Shown in pieces: positions 17,176-26,952 of a DNA stretch of 64,000 nucleotides. Position 1 is the first letter of the stretch, and every line of letters starts with the position of its first letter. Both the position numbers and the translations under genes were made by a program. The stretch covers positions 4,319,501 through 4,383,500 of the forward strand of contig NZ_CP048409.1 in assembly GCF_010448835.1 (NCBI RefSeq), given 5' to 3'. This DNA comes from Draconibacterium halophilum (lineage in GTDB: Bacteria > Bacteroidota > Bacteroidia > Bacteroidales > Prolixibacteraceae). The notes under the pieces are model-generated. The model had not been told where the DNA came from, ran no database searches, and saw nothing but the letters and a program-made list of their open reading frames with translations.

Positions 17176-19371
17176 TTATTCCACCTCATTCACCTCCAAC
17201 ACCACGCTGGTGCTGCGTAGCGTTATATGTGGATTAATACCCACTTTCATCAGGAAATCGCCGGAGTACACTTTTTCGGCATCAATCCACGAGCGGCGTC
17301 CCGGGTAAACGTTCAGTTCTTTTACGGTGTATTTTTTGGCAGGATCGAGGCCGGCAAACTTAACCGGAAGCACAGATGCCGTTTGTTTGTACCTGAAATT
17401 CGACAGGTAGTTAAACACCACTGCCCTGCTCTTCTCCTTGTTTACATACATCAGCGAGGCAAAGTCGTTTTCGTACGGATTTACCAAACGATACTGGTCG
17501 CCATGCCACACCAAATCTTTAAACGAGTGGTAATTCTGCACGGCCTGTTTGGCAAATTTCAGATCGTTTTCGCTGAGCTCGTGAGCCACAATGTCGAAAC
17601 CCAGTTTTCCCATGCTGGCCACATCAACGCGGTATTTTAGCGGAAGATCGCTCCAGTCGGTTACATGGCAATCGGTAACAATCGACGGGAAGAAATACGA
17701 ATAATTCCACTGCATAAACACGCGCTCCAGCGGATCGGTATCGTCGCTGGGCCAAAATTCGGTGAAGTATTTAAACAGCTCGTAATCGCCGCGGCCGCCA
17801 CCACCCGAGCACATCATAATCGGTACCTTCGGGAATTTCTCGCGTACGCGCTCCATCAAATTGTACAGGCCTTTGGTGTATTCGATGTAAATATGAGTTT
17901 GCGGAATACCTTCCTTTTCGAGATAAGCCGAATGCGCATTGTAAATTACCGAGTTGCAATCCCACTTAATAAATGCCAGCTCCGGGTTTTCAGAAAGCAG
18001 CTTATCTACCACTCCAAAAACAAAGTCCTGCACCTCGGGATTCGAAAGATCCAACACCAGCTGGTTGCGGAAATATTTCTCGGGGCGCTCGGGCTGACGA
18101 ATCACCCAATCGATATGGTTCTCGTACAATTCACTTTTCGGATTTACCATTTCGGGCTCAATCCAGATACCGAATTTTATGCCCTCTTTTGTGGCTTCTT
18201 CTACCAGGTAACCAATTCCGTGTGGCAGTTTCTTTTTGTTTTCCTGCCAGTCGCCCAAACCGGCGGTGTCGCCGTTGCGCGGGTACTTGTTGGCAAACCA
18301 GCCATCATCGAGCAGAAACAGATCAACACCCAGTTCTTTGGCATCTTTAAACAGGGCAGTCAGTTTGTCTTCATCAAAATCAAAGTAAGTAGCCTCCCAG
18401 TTGTTCAGCAGTGTCAGGCGTTCACCGTTGCCGTCCAGAACGCGGTAATCGCGTGCCCAGCTGTGCAGGTTTCGGCTGGCTTCGCCGGTTCCGTTGTGCG
18501 ACACCACATAAACCAATCCCGGTGTTTTGAACACCTCGCCCGGCTGCAATTCATATTCCGACGCAAACGGATTGATACCTGCAATAAACCGAATGTTGCC
18601 CTGCGGATCTACCTCAAAATCGTAACGAAAGTTCGAGCTCCACGCCAGCTGCCCCAACAGCACTGTTCCGTTGTTTTCGGCAGCTTTGCCATCAAACGAA
18701 AGAATAAAATTGGGCGACTGCAGCAAATGGGCGCGTGTTCCCAATTTCGAATCGATCGACTTTATACCGCGGGTCAATTTCTCCTCGTTGCGCTGCATTT
18801 CTTTTGCCCACTCGTTACCGAAGCTGGTGAGGTAAAACTCGTTGCCGGTAAAAAACAGGTTTGCCGACGCAAACTTTTTCAGCGTTACAGCATCTTTTTG
18901 GTTGTGTTTTATCTCGGTCCATTGTTCAATCACATTCTCGTTGGTCCACGCCTTGTAAAACAGCTTCACCTGAAAATGGTATTGTACATCTTCCAACACA
19001 ATGGTCGTCAGCACCGCATTATCCGAAGTCGTTTCGGCAGTGTGGCTCACGTATTTCAACTCCAGCGACGTGTTGCCATCACTTTGAATCACCTCAATGG
19101 CGGGTTCAACCAGGTTCCAGGTTCCGGATGTGGTGTATGTGGCATTGTTAATTGCACTGTTGTTATCGCTCAAACTGTAGCCTCGTGCCACCGCAGCATA
19201 CTCCGATTCATTGGCCAGCGGTTCGCCAAAATACACGGTATTTAAACGGCCGTCGCGCGATGTTTGCAGCAACATCAGGTTATTGTTGGTTGAAATGGGA
19301 ATGATCGCCTCCTGCGCATAAACAACGGCAGACAGCAATAAAACGATCGTCAACAGATATATCCTTCTCAT
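17176..19371 (-). CDS. Secreted GH36 alpha-galactosidase
   Basis: A 731-residue glycoside hydrolase family 36 enzyme that removes terminal alpha-galactose from oligo- or polysaccharides. A signal peptide (about 1-19, ending VVYAQ) sends it to the periplasm or beyond. An N-terminal beta-sandwich (to about 310) precedes the TIM barrel, which has LFLLDDGWF (351-359), WIEPEMVNP (403-411), the nucleophile Asp471 in FIKWDCN, CSGGGGRGDYELF, and the likely acid/base Asp543 in WPSDDTDP. A small C-terminal beta-domain follows. The gene is visibly richer in G and C than its neighbours, possibly from codon preference or transfer. No SusC/SusD pair is nearby. Confidence 0.96.
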   Translation of the reverse strand: MRRIYLLTIVLLLSAVVYAQEAIIPISTNNNLMLLQTSRDGRLNTVYFGEPLANESEYAAVARGYSLSDNNSAINNATYTTSGTWNLVEPAIEVIQSDGNTSLELKYVSHTAETTSDNAVLTTIVLEDVQYHFQVKLFYKAWTNENVIEQWTEIKHNQKDAVTLKKFASANLFFTGNEFYLTSFGNEWAKEMQRNEEKLTRGIKSIDSKLGTRAHLLQSPNFILSFDGKAAENNGTVLLGQLAWSSNFRYDFEVDPQGNIRFIAGINPFASEYELQPGEVFKTPGLVYVVSHNGTGEASRNLHSWARDYRVLDGNGERLTLLNNWEATYFDFDEDKLTALFKDAKELGVDLFLLDDGWFANKYPRNGDTAGLGDWQENKKKLPHGIGYLVEEATKEGIKFGIWIEPEMVNPKSELYENHIDWVIRQPERPEKYFRNQLVLDLSNPEVQDFVFGVVDKLLSENPELAFIKWDCNSVIYNAHSAYLEKEGIPQTHIYIEYTKGLYNLMERVREKFPKVPIMMCSGGGGRGDYELFKYFTEFWPSDDTDPLERVFMQWNYSYFFPSIVTDCHVTDWSDLPLKYRVDVASMGKLGFDIVAHELSENDLKFAKQAVQNYHSFKDLVWHGDQYRLVNPYENDFASLMYVNKEKSRAVVFNYLSNFRYKQTASVLPVKFAGLDPAKKYTVKELNVYPGRRSWIDAEKVYSGDFLMKVGINPHITLRSTSVVLEVNEVE

Positions 19372-19986
19372 GATTTTTAGATTTGATTGTTTCTTATTAG
19401 AAGGACGAAGATTCGGAGGAAGGTACCTAGCCGGAGGTATCTAGTTCAGCGTTAAGTTTTCGTGTTGCGGATTACTGTTTTCCCCTTCCATCAGTCCCGG
19501 CATGGCAATCAGTAGCTAAACCTCACAGAGGAAGCTGTATATGTCGAAGTTATCATTTCGATTTTCCTGTATCGCCTGCCGTTGTGGGGATGTAACAGCA
19601 TACATCTGCGTCAAAATAGTATAACGACAATAGAATTTCTTATTGAATTGGCAGCACTTTATATTTTCCAAACGGTCTTGCTTATAGCAAAGCTATTTTG
19701 AACTATTTTCATGCTTATTTGTATACAAAGAATAAATATGGAATCACTTTCTAAGTTAATTTCAATACCGCAAAGAAGATTCAAATTTGTTTCCTAATTG
19801 CTTCGCTTATCTCGAATGTATTTTGAATGTAATATTCAACATCAAACTTGACTTATGTTCGACAATTCTGTAACTTTATACAAGCAGATGTAGCTTTTAT
19901 TTCTATATAAACCATAATTGAATGGGCGGATTTGAGATATAAAGTGTTTTCTGCAGCAAACGATTAGTCACCCAACAACTGTACCG
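19372..19986. other. 615-bp intergenic stretch without a recognised feature
   Basis: The region lies between the divergent alpha-galactosidase and DUF6261-like genes. I see no RNA gene, clear promoter pair or repeat. The half near the alpha-galactosidase has more mixed composition, and the half near the DUF6261-like gene is AT-rich. It presumably holds both promoters. Confidence 0.5.
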
Positions 19987-20760
19987 ATGGAAAAACTTCA
20001 TTCAATAATCCTCTACAAACTTTCGATTACCGAGCACCAGGCATTTATGCAATCCGTAAAAGAAACAGCAGCTAAATTCCCGCCCGTGCAGCTGAATATA
20101 GAAAAAGAGTTCCCCCGGTTTCTGGTGGCACTTGATGCGCTGGCACTTGCTATCACTGGGCAACGGGGAAGTGCGATAACATCAGAGCTGCTGACCCTCG
20201 ACCGGCACCGCTTAAAAACCTACAGCGCCATTCGCGGACGATTGAAAAACACCCTCTCGAGCCCTTTTGAGGCAGAACGCGAGGCAGCCAAAACATTACA
20301 TTTCAGGTTGATGCAACGTGGCCAGATACGCCGGAAAAATTATGCGGGGAAAACGGTATCCATAAAATTCCTGTGTAACAATTTGCTTGATGAAAAGCAT
20401 TTTCCGCTATGCCAACAACTGCAAATTACCACATGGATTGAAGCTTTGCGCGAACAAAACAAGCTGTTTCATGAGAAAGAAAACCAGCGGAGCACCGATT
20501 ATGCAACACGCCGCGCAGGAAAAGTGGCCGATGCGCGGCAGGCTATCGATGCCGTTTATAACGAAATGGTAGCGCGTATAAATGCAACGGTTACCATTGG
20601 CAGTGCCACTCCCGAAGCAGAGCAGTTTATCCGCTCGGTGAATAAAAAAATAAAACAGGTGAAAGCCTTAAAAGCCTGGCGACGCAGTATGCGGGCTGGT
20701 AAAAAGCGGCGCGAGGCGGAGAAGAGGTTGGAGGATGAGAGACTGGTCACTGGGCATTAG
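19987..20760 (+). CDS. DUF6261-like protein
   Basis: A 257-residue, mostly helical, basic protein. The opening (LHSIILYKLSITEHQAFMQSV) and the following domain resemble the DUF6261 family that is frequent in Bacteroidales genomes; this is by recall and no function is known. There is no signal peptide or membrane segment. The C-terminal 50 residues are strongly basic (KKIKQVKALKAWRRS.., KKRREAEKRL), which could favour nucleic-acid binding. The last few codons (VTGH) run into an intergenic CTGGTCA-type repeat, so the natural C-terminus may have been altered by it. The gene stands alone with large gaps on both sides. Confidence 0.7.
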   Translation: MEKLHSIILYKLSITEHQAFMQSVKETAAKFPPVQLNIEKEFPRFLVALDALALAITGQRGSAITSELLTLDRHRLKTYSAIRGRLKNTLSSPFEAEREAAKTLHFRLMQRGQIRRKNYAGKTVSIKFLCNNLLDEKHFPLCQQLQITTWIEALREQNKLFHEKENQRSTDYATRRAGKVADARQAIDAVYNEMVARINATVTIGSATPEAEQFIRSVNKKIKQVKALKAWRRSMRAGKKRREAEKRLEDERLVTGH

Positions 20761-20852
20761 GCACTGGTCAATGGTCATTGGGCACTGGTCAATGGTCAAT
20801 GGTCATTGGGCACTGAGACGGTGAGACGGTGGGCACTGAGACTATGAGAAAA
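20743..20852. repeat. Degenerate short tandem repeats (GGTCATTGGGCACT type)
   Basis: Imperfect units such as CTGGTCAATGGTCATTGGGCA recur three to four times, followed by GAGACGGTGAGACGGTG and GAGACTATGAG. The last is the same type of unit as in the 9735-9810 region. It begins inside the last codons of the DUF6261-like gene. Confidence 0.75.
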
Positions 20853-20912
20853 TGACAAATTGTAAAATTGTGGATACACGATACTCGATATCTGATGCTG
20901 GATGCTGAAAGA

Positions 20913-20959
20913 AAGGATGCCATCTTTATTTGTTTTATACATAGAAAGATGGCATCCTT
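20913..20959. terminator. Strong hairpin, probable terminator
   Basis: A perfect 15-bp stem AAGGATGCCATCTTT / AAAGATGGCATCCTT with a 17-nt loop. The stem carries its own A-rich and T-rich ends but no long U-tract follows. It lies 42 bp from the stop of the minus-strand lipoprotein gene and downstream of the DUF6261-like gene, so it may serve both. Confidence 0.55.
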
Positions 20960-21001
20960 AATGATCTGGTCATTGGGCATTAAGCCCTGGCGCTTCTGAT
21001 A

Positions 21002-21361
21002 TTATTCCATTCGAAAGTACTGAATCGATCCAACATCAAAACCATAACAATTTTCATTCGGGCAATCTATTATTAACTCGTCTTCATTTAATATATAACC
21101 AAGTTTAAAAGGCGGAGGTGGAGGAAACAAATGCAAAATTGCTCCTACGTAATCCATTTGTATTGAGTCCTTTTCCAAATGATATCTATACGGCATAGAA
21201 TTACGGTAAGCCAACTCATCTGAAGTAAATCTAAGTGTGTCGCTTATTCCCTGAACCACCCACACACCAATAATCTCTTCCCTGTTTATTTCCAATTCGC
21301 TTTTTGAGCAGGAACTAAACAATACAACAAGAATAAAAAGCGAAATAATTAAGTTTTTCAT
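21002..21361 (-). CDS. Small predicted lipoprotein, lipocalin-like start
   Basis: A 119-residue envelope protein. The signal ends at Cys18 (LFSSC) and is followed by SKSELEINREEIIGVWVVQG, a pattern typical of lipocalin-like lipoproteins in Bacteroidota, where a G-x-W motif opens the barrel. The remainder (DTLRFTSDEL, IQMDYVGAIL, LGYILNEDELIIDC) fits short beta-strands. A run of five prolines interrupts it at PPPPPF. Too short for a full lipocalin barrel. No function is assigned. Confidence 0.7.
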   Translation of the reverse strand: MKNLIISLFILVVLFSSCSKSELEINREEIIGVWVVQGISDTLRFTSDELAYRNSMPYRYHLEKDSIQMDYVGAILHLFPPPPPFKLGYILNEDELIIDCPNENCYGFDVGSIQYFRME

Positions 21362-21435
21362 GGTTAACGGTTTACGATATACCTGTCAGATGTTGTTCTT
21401 AGTGAAATGGTTGCGTTACCGGTACTTTAATGTAA

Positions 21436-21473
21436 CAGATCTCTCCTCCTTCCTCGTCGAGATGACAGTTCTA
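21436..21473. repeat. Single arm of the GTCATTTCGAA palindrome family
   Basis: TAACAGATCTCTCCTCCTTC followed by CTCGTCGAGATGACAGTT resembles the right arm of the copies at 13584-13620 and 37087-37122; no left arm is visible. Confidence 0.5.
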
Positions 21474-21583
21474 CCGATATTCCTTCCCGATGGGACTTGT
21501 TGCTTATTGCTATTTGCCTATTGCCAACTCCTTCTAAAATCAAAAATCGTTAATCATCATTCTACAATCTGAATTCTTCTCCT

Positions 21584-23940
21584 CTACATACTTTGCTGCA
21601 ACATGGCTATCGATTGTTGGATAGCGGCCCGGTCTTGTTCCGAGATGCCTTCAACTTTCAATGCATTTTTATACAGTTGCAATGCTTTGTCTTTGTTGCC
21701 TTCCTGCAGGTAGATTTGTGCCAGGTAGCCTGTTGCCGAAAGGTATTCGGGGAGGTGCTGATCACTTTCTCCAGGGTTTTTTTGGCAACTGAAGTCTGTC
21801 CGTTCTGCACCTGGTAGTACGCCAGCGTGTATCCGTAATCAGGATTTTCGGGACGCGCTTTCCAGGCCATTTCTGCATACTTTACAGCTCCGGCCAGATC
21901 GCCGCGCTGTGCCACTATTACACTCAGGTTTTTGGCGGCCACAGGTTGATTTTCCGGATTCGTCTCCAAAGCTGTTTTTAATGCTTTTTCGGCTTCGTCC
22001 ATACGCCCCTGCTCGGCCAGCAACAGTCCCAGATTCAGATTGGCAGCTTCGTTCTTTGGCTCGTACTCCAACACTTTCTTCAGATTCTCTTCGGCTTTTT
22101 CGTTATTGCCGATATACGAATACAACACACTGCTGTTGATTAGCGGCAATACCGACGGTGGATATAAACGCGCTGCTGTTTCGTACGAATTCAGCGCCTC
22201 GGTTGCCTCACCTTTGTTCTGATGGTACAAGCCGAGGTTGTAGTGATTGCTCCAGTTATCCTGGCGCGACGTCATCGATGTTACGTATTCTTTTTCGGCA
22301 GCGGCAATTATTGTTTGTTCTTCAGCGGTAAACTCATCCTGTGGAAAAGTTAAAATAGCATTGGCGGCCTGTATGCGCACCAAACGAATATCATCCTGAC
22401 AAGCTTTCAGCAGGGCCGTTTTCACCTCATCGGTAAGAATTCCTCCCAAACCGTATGCTGCCGACGAGCGCACCAGTTCCGATTCGTTATTCAGCGCATC
22501 GATCAGCACATCGGCTTTCGATGCATCCGCGTAATTATTCAACAAACGGATAAGCGAATTAGCCACTACATCATCGGTTTTAGGGTTGCGGATGTACTCA
22601 AACATCTTATCCACATTTTTCCACTCCATATCGCGGGCTTCCTTTATCAGTTGTGCCCATCGCAGGGTTTCTTCCTGGTAATCGCCGTTGGGGCGCGCCT
22701 TTACAATTTTATTGGCCCACTCGGGCGATTTATCTTTATGACACTGGTTACAGGCATTTGGCGAACCAAACTTTATGGTCGCCTCGGGCATTGGCGGGCG
22801 AAACGAGTGATCGCTGCGCAGGAAGCGGCCAACAAATTCGCGTTTTGGCATGTGGCAGCTCAAGCAGGTTAGCCCTGCCGAAGCCGGATGCCCGGTATGT
22901 GTTTCCAGATCTTCGGTGCGGTTATTATGGCATTTCAAACATGCCTGGTTGGGGTTGTCCTTATTGCGGTCGCGGCCACTTGATGTGTGGCAGGTAACAC
23001 AATGTAGTTCGCTGTCCTCAACACAAGGATTCATCATCCATTCGGTCATGGTATAATTTTCTCCCAGCGAACGGCCATCGGGATAAAAATCACGATCCTC
23101 AAGCGTTGTCAGGTTGTAATTATCAAAGAACTTATCGCCGGGCATATAACTTGGCGTAATCGGATTCATTTTGGCATGGCAGGGAGCACATGATGCGGTA
23201 TGTTGTTCCTGTGTAAACACGTTTGTGCTTATCAATCCCAGTTCTTTTGCTTCTTCGCCTTCTTTCAGATTTTTAAATATACGTACGTGCTCGCTTGCCG
23301 GTCCGTGGCAAGTTTCGCAATTAATACCGGGTTCTTTCCAGGTAGTATGATACGTGTCGGTTTCCAAATCAAAATTGGTGCTCAACTGACTAATGTGGCA
23401 GCTGTAGCAACCGGTATTAAATGCAAACATATCGTCTTTCCACGGCAATGCTTCATCCTCGGGGAAATCATCTCCAAAATGACGCATACCTGCCATAGGA
23501 TAATTGAACCATTCCTTGCGATTCGCATCAAAAGCCAGTGGAATATTCTGGAGTTTCCCATTCTCAAATGGGGTAAGAAAAGTATACACATTATGCCCGC
23601 CCATGGCCCAGATTACATCGTAGGTAGCGACCAAATTATCTCCATCTCGCTCGTACATCACTATTGTTGAGTCTTTAAACTCCACCTGAAACAGATGTCC
23701 TTCCACCTCAACAGGTTCGCTATCGGGCAACTGATGTTCTTCCATAAATTCCGCATTAATTGGCATCATAGCCTGCGCATGATATGATGGTTCCCAAAGC
23801 TTGTAGAAGTTCTCGTGACATTCGATACAACTTGCCGATCCGGTGAATTCGTTACTTACCTCTTTTGGTTTTTGTTTACAGGAGATTGCCGTTAGCATTA
23901 CTGCAACAACAACTATTAATTGAGATTTATGGAAATTCAT
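21584..23940 (-). pseudogene. Octaheme-motif c-type cytochrome with HEAT and TPR repeats, interrupted by one frameshift
   Basis: A lipoprotein signal ends in TAISC, so I start at the ATG at 23940 rather than 23976. Eight CxxCH haem motifs follow (CIECH, CYSCH, CETCH, CAPCH, CVTCH, CLKCH, CLSCH, CNQCH), then HEAT-like repeats (ADVLIDALNNESELVRSSAAYGLG) and TPR units. The frame breaks near 21749-21752: adding one base to the run of four C (coding strand) turns STSPNTFRQ into STSPEYLSATGYLAQIYLQ, and the TPR then continues to a stop at 21584-21586. Uncorrected, the frame ends at 21658 with unrelated residues. Such proteins belong to the cytochrome c554/DmsE-like group and act in periplasmic electron transfer. 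Sequencing error is a plausible cause. Confidence 0.85.
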
Positions 23941-24005
23941 AATTAAATAGTTTGAATCATTTAATTGATGCGGCAAGATACAAATTTCAACATGTTGAAA
24001 ACAAA

Positions 24006-24042
24006 AAAAGCAGCTTATTCATAATGAGAATAAACTGCTTTT
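24006..24042 (-). terminator. Terminator of the esterase gene
   Basis: A 15-nt stem AAAAGCAGCTTATTC / GAATAAACTGCTTTT with one internal mismatch. On the minus strand it ends in a U-rich tail (complement of the A-run at 24003-24009). It lies 18 bp past the esterase stop. Confidence 0.75.
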
Positions 24043-24059
24043 GGTATTATTAGCGTTAG

Positions 24060-25292
24060 TTAGTTTTTCGGATAAAACACCGAATTGAAGAAAGTCTCCA
24101 TTTCGTTGATGTAGTAAACACCATATTTTTTAAATGTGGCTTTTGTGTTGTCGTCCGGTTTCCAATCGAAGAAAGCATGACCGGCACCGCCTACCTGCAC
24201 ATACTGCACATGTTGTCCGGCTTCCACCAGCGCATCAACATAACGTTTCACGCCATCGTCGGGTATCAAACCGTCTTTTGTTCCGCGGGTAAGGTAATGT
24301 GGAATTTCACGTTCTTCAGCATTGGGAATATTGCTCAATGGCGCAATTGCTTCTTTCCAGCTGTCGTCGGCTTTCGGATCTTCGGAATAATGATTCAGCC
24401 GGTCGCTGCCAAATACACCGTAACTCGGAGCCGCCGCTTTTATGGCTGCCATCATTTCAGCACGCACCTGGTCAACCGTTTTATTTTTTGGAATATACGA
24501 TGGCATAAACTCAAATACACCATCGGTTTCGCCAAAACCTCCAACGCCAATTTTGTTGGGCATGGTTCCGGCAACTGCCGATAAATGACCGCCGGCACTG
24601 TCACCGGTTACTGCAATTCGTGTCGGATCGCCGCCGTAATCCTTTGCATGTTCCATAATGTGTGCAATAGCACCAAACACATCTCCAATTATATCGGCCA
24701 TGGTATTGCCAACCTCGTCGCCATCTCTGTTTCCGGCCCAGCGGTAATCAATACTAAAAACTACGTATTTGCCACTTTTGGTTAGTTCCCGAGCCATTCC
24801 GCGCATAATATCTTCGGTATTCCAAATCCATCCTCCACCATGAATGATTATAATACATGGCAAATTGCGGGCACCTTCAGGAGCAAATACATCGTATTTT
24901 AATTGTTTAACCCCTGGTTTTGCATACGGAATATTTTGAGCATCCATTAAATGTTTCACTTCATCTTTTTCAATAAACGATGCTCCCAGTTTTTTATCCT
25001 GATCAACAACTACTTTGTACGGCGATGCCATACTTTCGAGATACATATCGCCCCACATTCCATTTACTGAATAATAAACCGCATCAAGAGCATAGTTCTT
25101 ATCCGGTTTTGCAGTAATGGTTAATACGGTTCCTTTGGCAACCTGCCCATTATCAGGAATAGCCGGTTCAACTGTTATCTTTCCATTTTTAACTTCGTCA
25201 ACTGTCACGGAAAATGTTTTTTGTGCTTTTACTATTCCTGCACATGAAAACAGGATCAGGACAGCAAGAATTATTGATCTTTGAATCATCAT
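24060..25292 (-). CDS. Secreted alpha/beta-hydrolase (carbohydrate esterase-like)
   Basis: A 410-residue exported protein: signal peptide (about 1-23, ending GIVKAQ), an Ig-like repeat domain (about 26-108, VTVDEVKNGKITVEPA..TITAKPDKNY), then an alpha/beta-hydrolase domain. The oxyanion motif HGGGW is at 151-155, nucleophile Ser232 in GDSAGG, with likely Asp in GLIPDD and His in GAGHAFFDW. The fold is the BD-FAE/HSL type often used to remove acetyl or feruloyl groups from polysaccharides. It is downstream of two sulfatase genes on the same strand, so it may de-esterify the same sulfated glycan. Adjacent Met codons leave the start uncertain by one residue. Confidence 0.9.
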   Translation of the reverse strand: MMIQRSIILAVLILFSCAGIVKAQKTFSVTVDEVKNGKITVEPAIPDNGQVAKGTVLTITAKPDKNYALDAVYYSVNGMWGDMYLESMASPYKVVVDQDKKLGASFIEKDEVKHLMDAQNIPYAKPGVKQLKYDVFAPEGARNLPCIIIIHGGGWIWNTEDIMRGMARELTKSGKYVVFSIDYRWAGNRDGDEVGNTMADIIGDVFGAIAHIMEHAKDYGGDPTRIAVTGDSAGGHLSAVAGTMPNKIGVGGFGETDGVFEFMPSYIPKNKTVDQVRAEMMAAIKAAAPSYGVFGSDRLNHYSEDPKADDSWKEAIAPLSNIPNAEEREIPHYLTRGTKDGLIPDDGVKRYVDALVEAGQHVQYVQVGGAGHAFFDWKPDDNTKATFKKYGVYYINEMETFFNSVFYPKN

Positions 25293-25325
25293 TAGTTATT
25301 TTAATTATGAATTTTATTATTTCGT

Positions 25326-26929
25326 CTACCAGAATTTCCAGTATTCGATTCTTGGATTCGCTTTGACTTTTTCCTTGTATTCATCTATAAATTTCTGGTT
25401 CAGGTCGTCGTTATCACCATATTTCTCTCTTAGCTCCTCAAGCTGAACATGCAACTGCTCCTGAACATCCGCATAAGCAGGATCATCGTAGATATTATGC
25501 ATTTCCATCCGATCTTTCTCCAGGTCGTACAATTCCCAATCGTCCATATCGTAGTAAAAATGGATCAACTTGTATTTATCGGTAGTAATTCCGTAGTGAC
25601 GCATTACCGCGTGTTCTGACGGATGTTCGTAGTAATGATAGTAGTGTGCTTTGCGCCAGTCGGCAGGAGTTTCGCCTTTTAGAATCGGCAACAGACTTCT
25701 CCCCTGCATTTCTTCAGGAATTTCAGCACCGGCGACATCAATCAATGTTTCAGCAAAATCGAGGTTCGAAACCAAATCATTATTCACCGAACCGACTTCA
25801 ATAACTCCGGGCCAGCTAACCAGCAACGGTGTGTTTAACGATTCTTTGTACATCCAGCGTTTATCAAACCAACCGTGCTCGCCCAGGTAAAAGCCCTGAT
25901 CGGAAGAATAAATAACGATAGTATTTTTATCTAATCCTGCCTCTTTCAAATAATCGAGTAGTTCCCCAACACTTTTATCCACGGCAGAAATACAAGCCAG
26001 GTAATCGCGCATGTATCGCTGATATTTAAAACTCACCAATTCCTTCCCGGTTGGATTATCTTCTTTAAATTTTTCATAGATTGGCTGATAAATGGCATCC
26101 CACTGTTCCTGTTGCTCATCGGTGAAACCGGCACGAGGTTGGTCGGTCATTTTCAAGTCGCGATCGATAAACATGGTATTGGCAATGGTCATGTTATTTT
26201 GCGCAGCTGCATCGCGTGTGTCGTAATCATCAAAAAGTGTTTCCGGCTCAGGAAAGGTTGTATTCTCATACATTCCCAATTCGTTTGGTCCCGGCTCCCA
26301 CGCACGGTGAGGTGCTTTGTGCCACATCATTACCATAAACGGCTGATCGGAATCTTTTTCACCTTCCAACCAATTAATTGTTTTGTCGGTTATAATCTCG
26401 GTGGTGTAACCTTCCATTTCGTACTCACCTTCCTGGTTAATAAAAGTAGGATTGTAATAGCGTCCCTGCCCCGGTAAAATATCATAATAATCGAAACCGG
26501 TTGGTGTGCCGCCCAAATGCATTTTGCCAATGACAGCCGTTTTATAACCAGCCTTTTGAAGCTCTTTGGCATATGTATTCTGACTGAAATCGAAATGAGA
26601 GCCCCCGTGTTATCAATAAAACCATTTAAATGGCTGTACTTTCCACTAAGAATTGTAGCACGCGACGGACCACAAATTGAGTTGGTTACCAAACACTGGT
26701 TAAAACGCATTCCTTCATCGGCCAGGCGGTCGATATTTGGAGTTGGCGCCAGCTCTGCCAAAGGGCCTCCATAAGCGCTAATGGCCTGAAAAGCATGATC
26801 GTCGCTCATGATAAAAACAATGTTTGGTCGCTGTTTGCTTTCTTCTTTTGGCGAATTGGAGCAAGCAAAACCAACAAAAGCAATTAACACAAGTGATAAA
26901 ACTCGTTGGAAAATAAGTTTGATAGTCAT
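25326..26929 (-). pseudogene. S1 family sulfatase lipoprotein interrupted by one frameshift
   Basis: The 5' part (from 26929) encodes a lipoprotein signal with Cys23 (VGFAC), RPNIVFIMSDDHA metal ligands, and the formylglycine site Cys86 in CGPSRATILSGKY. The frame breaks in the run of five G (plus-strand C at 26602-26606). One more G gives NTGGSHFDFSQNTYAKELQK, and the reading continues into GYKTAVIGKMHLGG and the rest of the sulfatase, ending YWKFW at 25326. Without it the first frame ends at 26390 with nonsense and the second lacks the catalytic Cys. The two pieces together have normal sulfatase length. Either a recent one-base loss or a sequencing error. It sits between a second sulfatase and an esterase. 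Confidence 0.9.
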
Positions 26930-26952
26930 ATGTACAATTTTTATTTACTAAA

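Noticed and set aside
17665..19245. 526-codon open frame on the plus strand over the alpha-galactosidase
   Set aside because: It is antisense to a gene with complete GH36 active-site motifs; its own translation has no recognisable domain and follows from the high GC content and codon bias.
26602..26606. Phase-variable homopolymer switch in the sulfatase
   Set aside because: A run of five G is short for slipped-strand switching, and a second break of the same kind in the window makes sequencing error more likely; kept only as an alternative.
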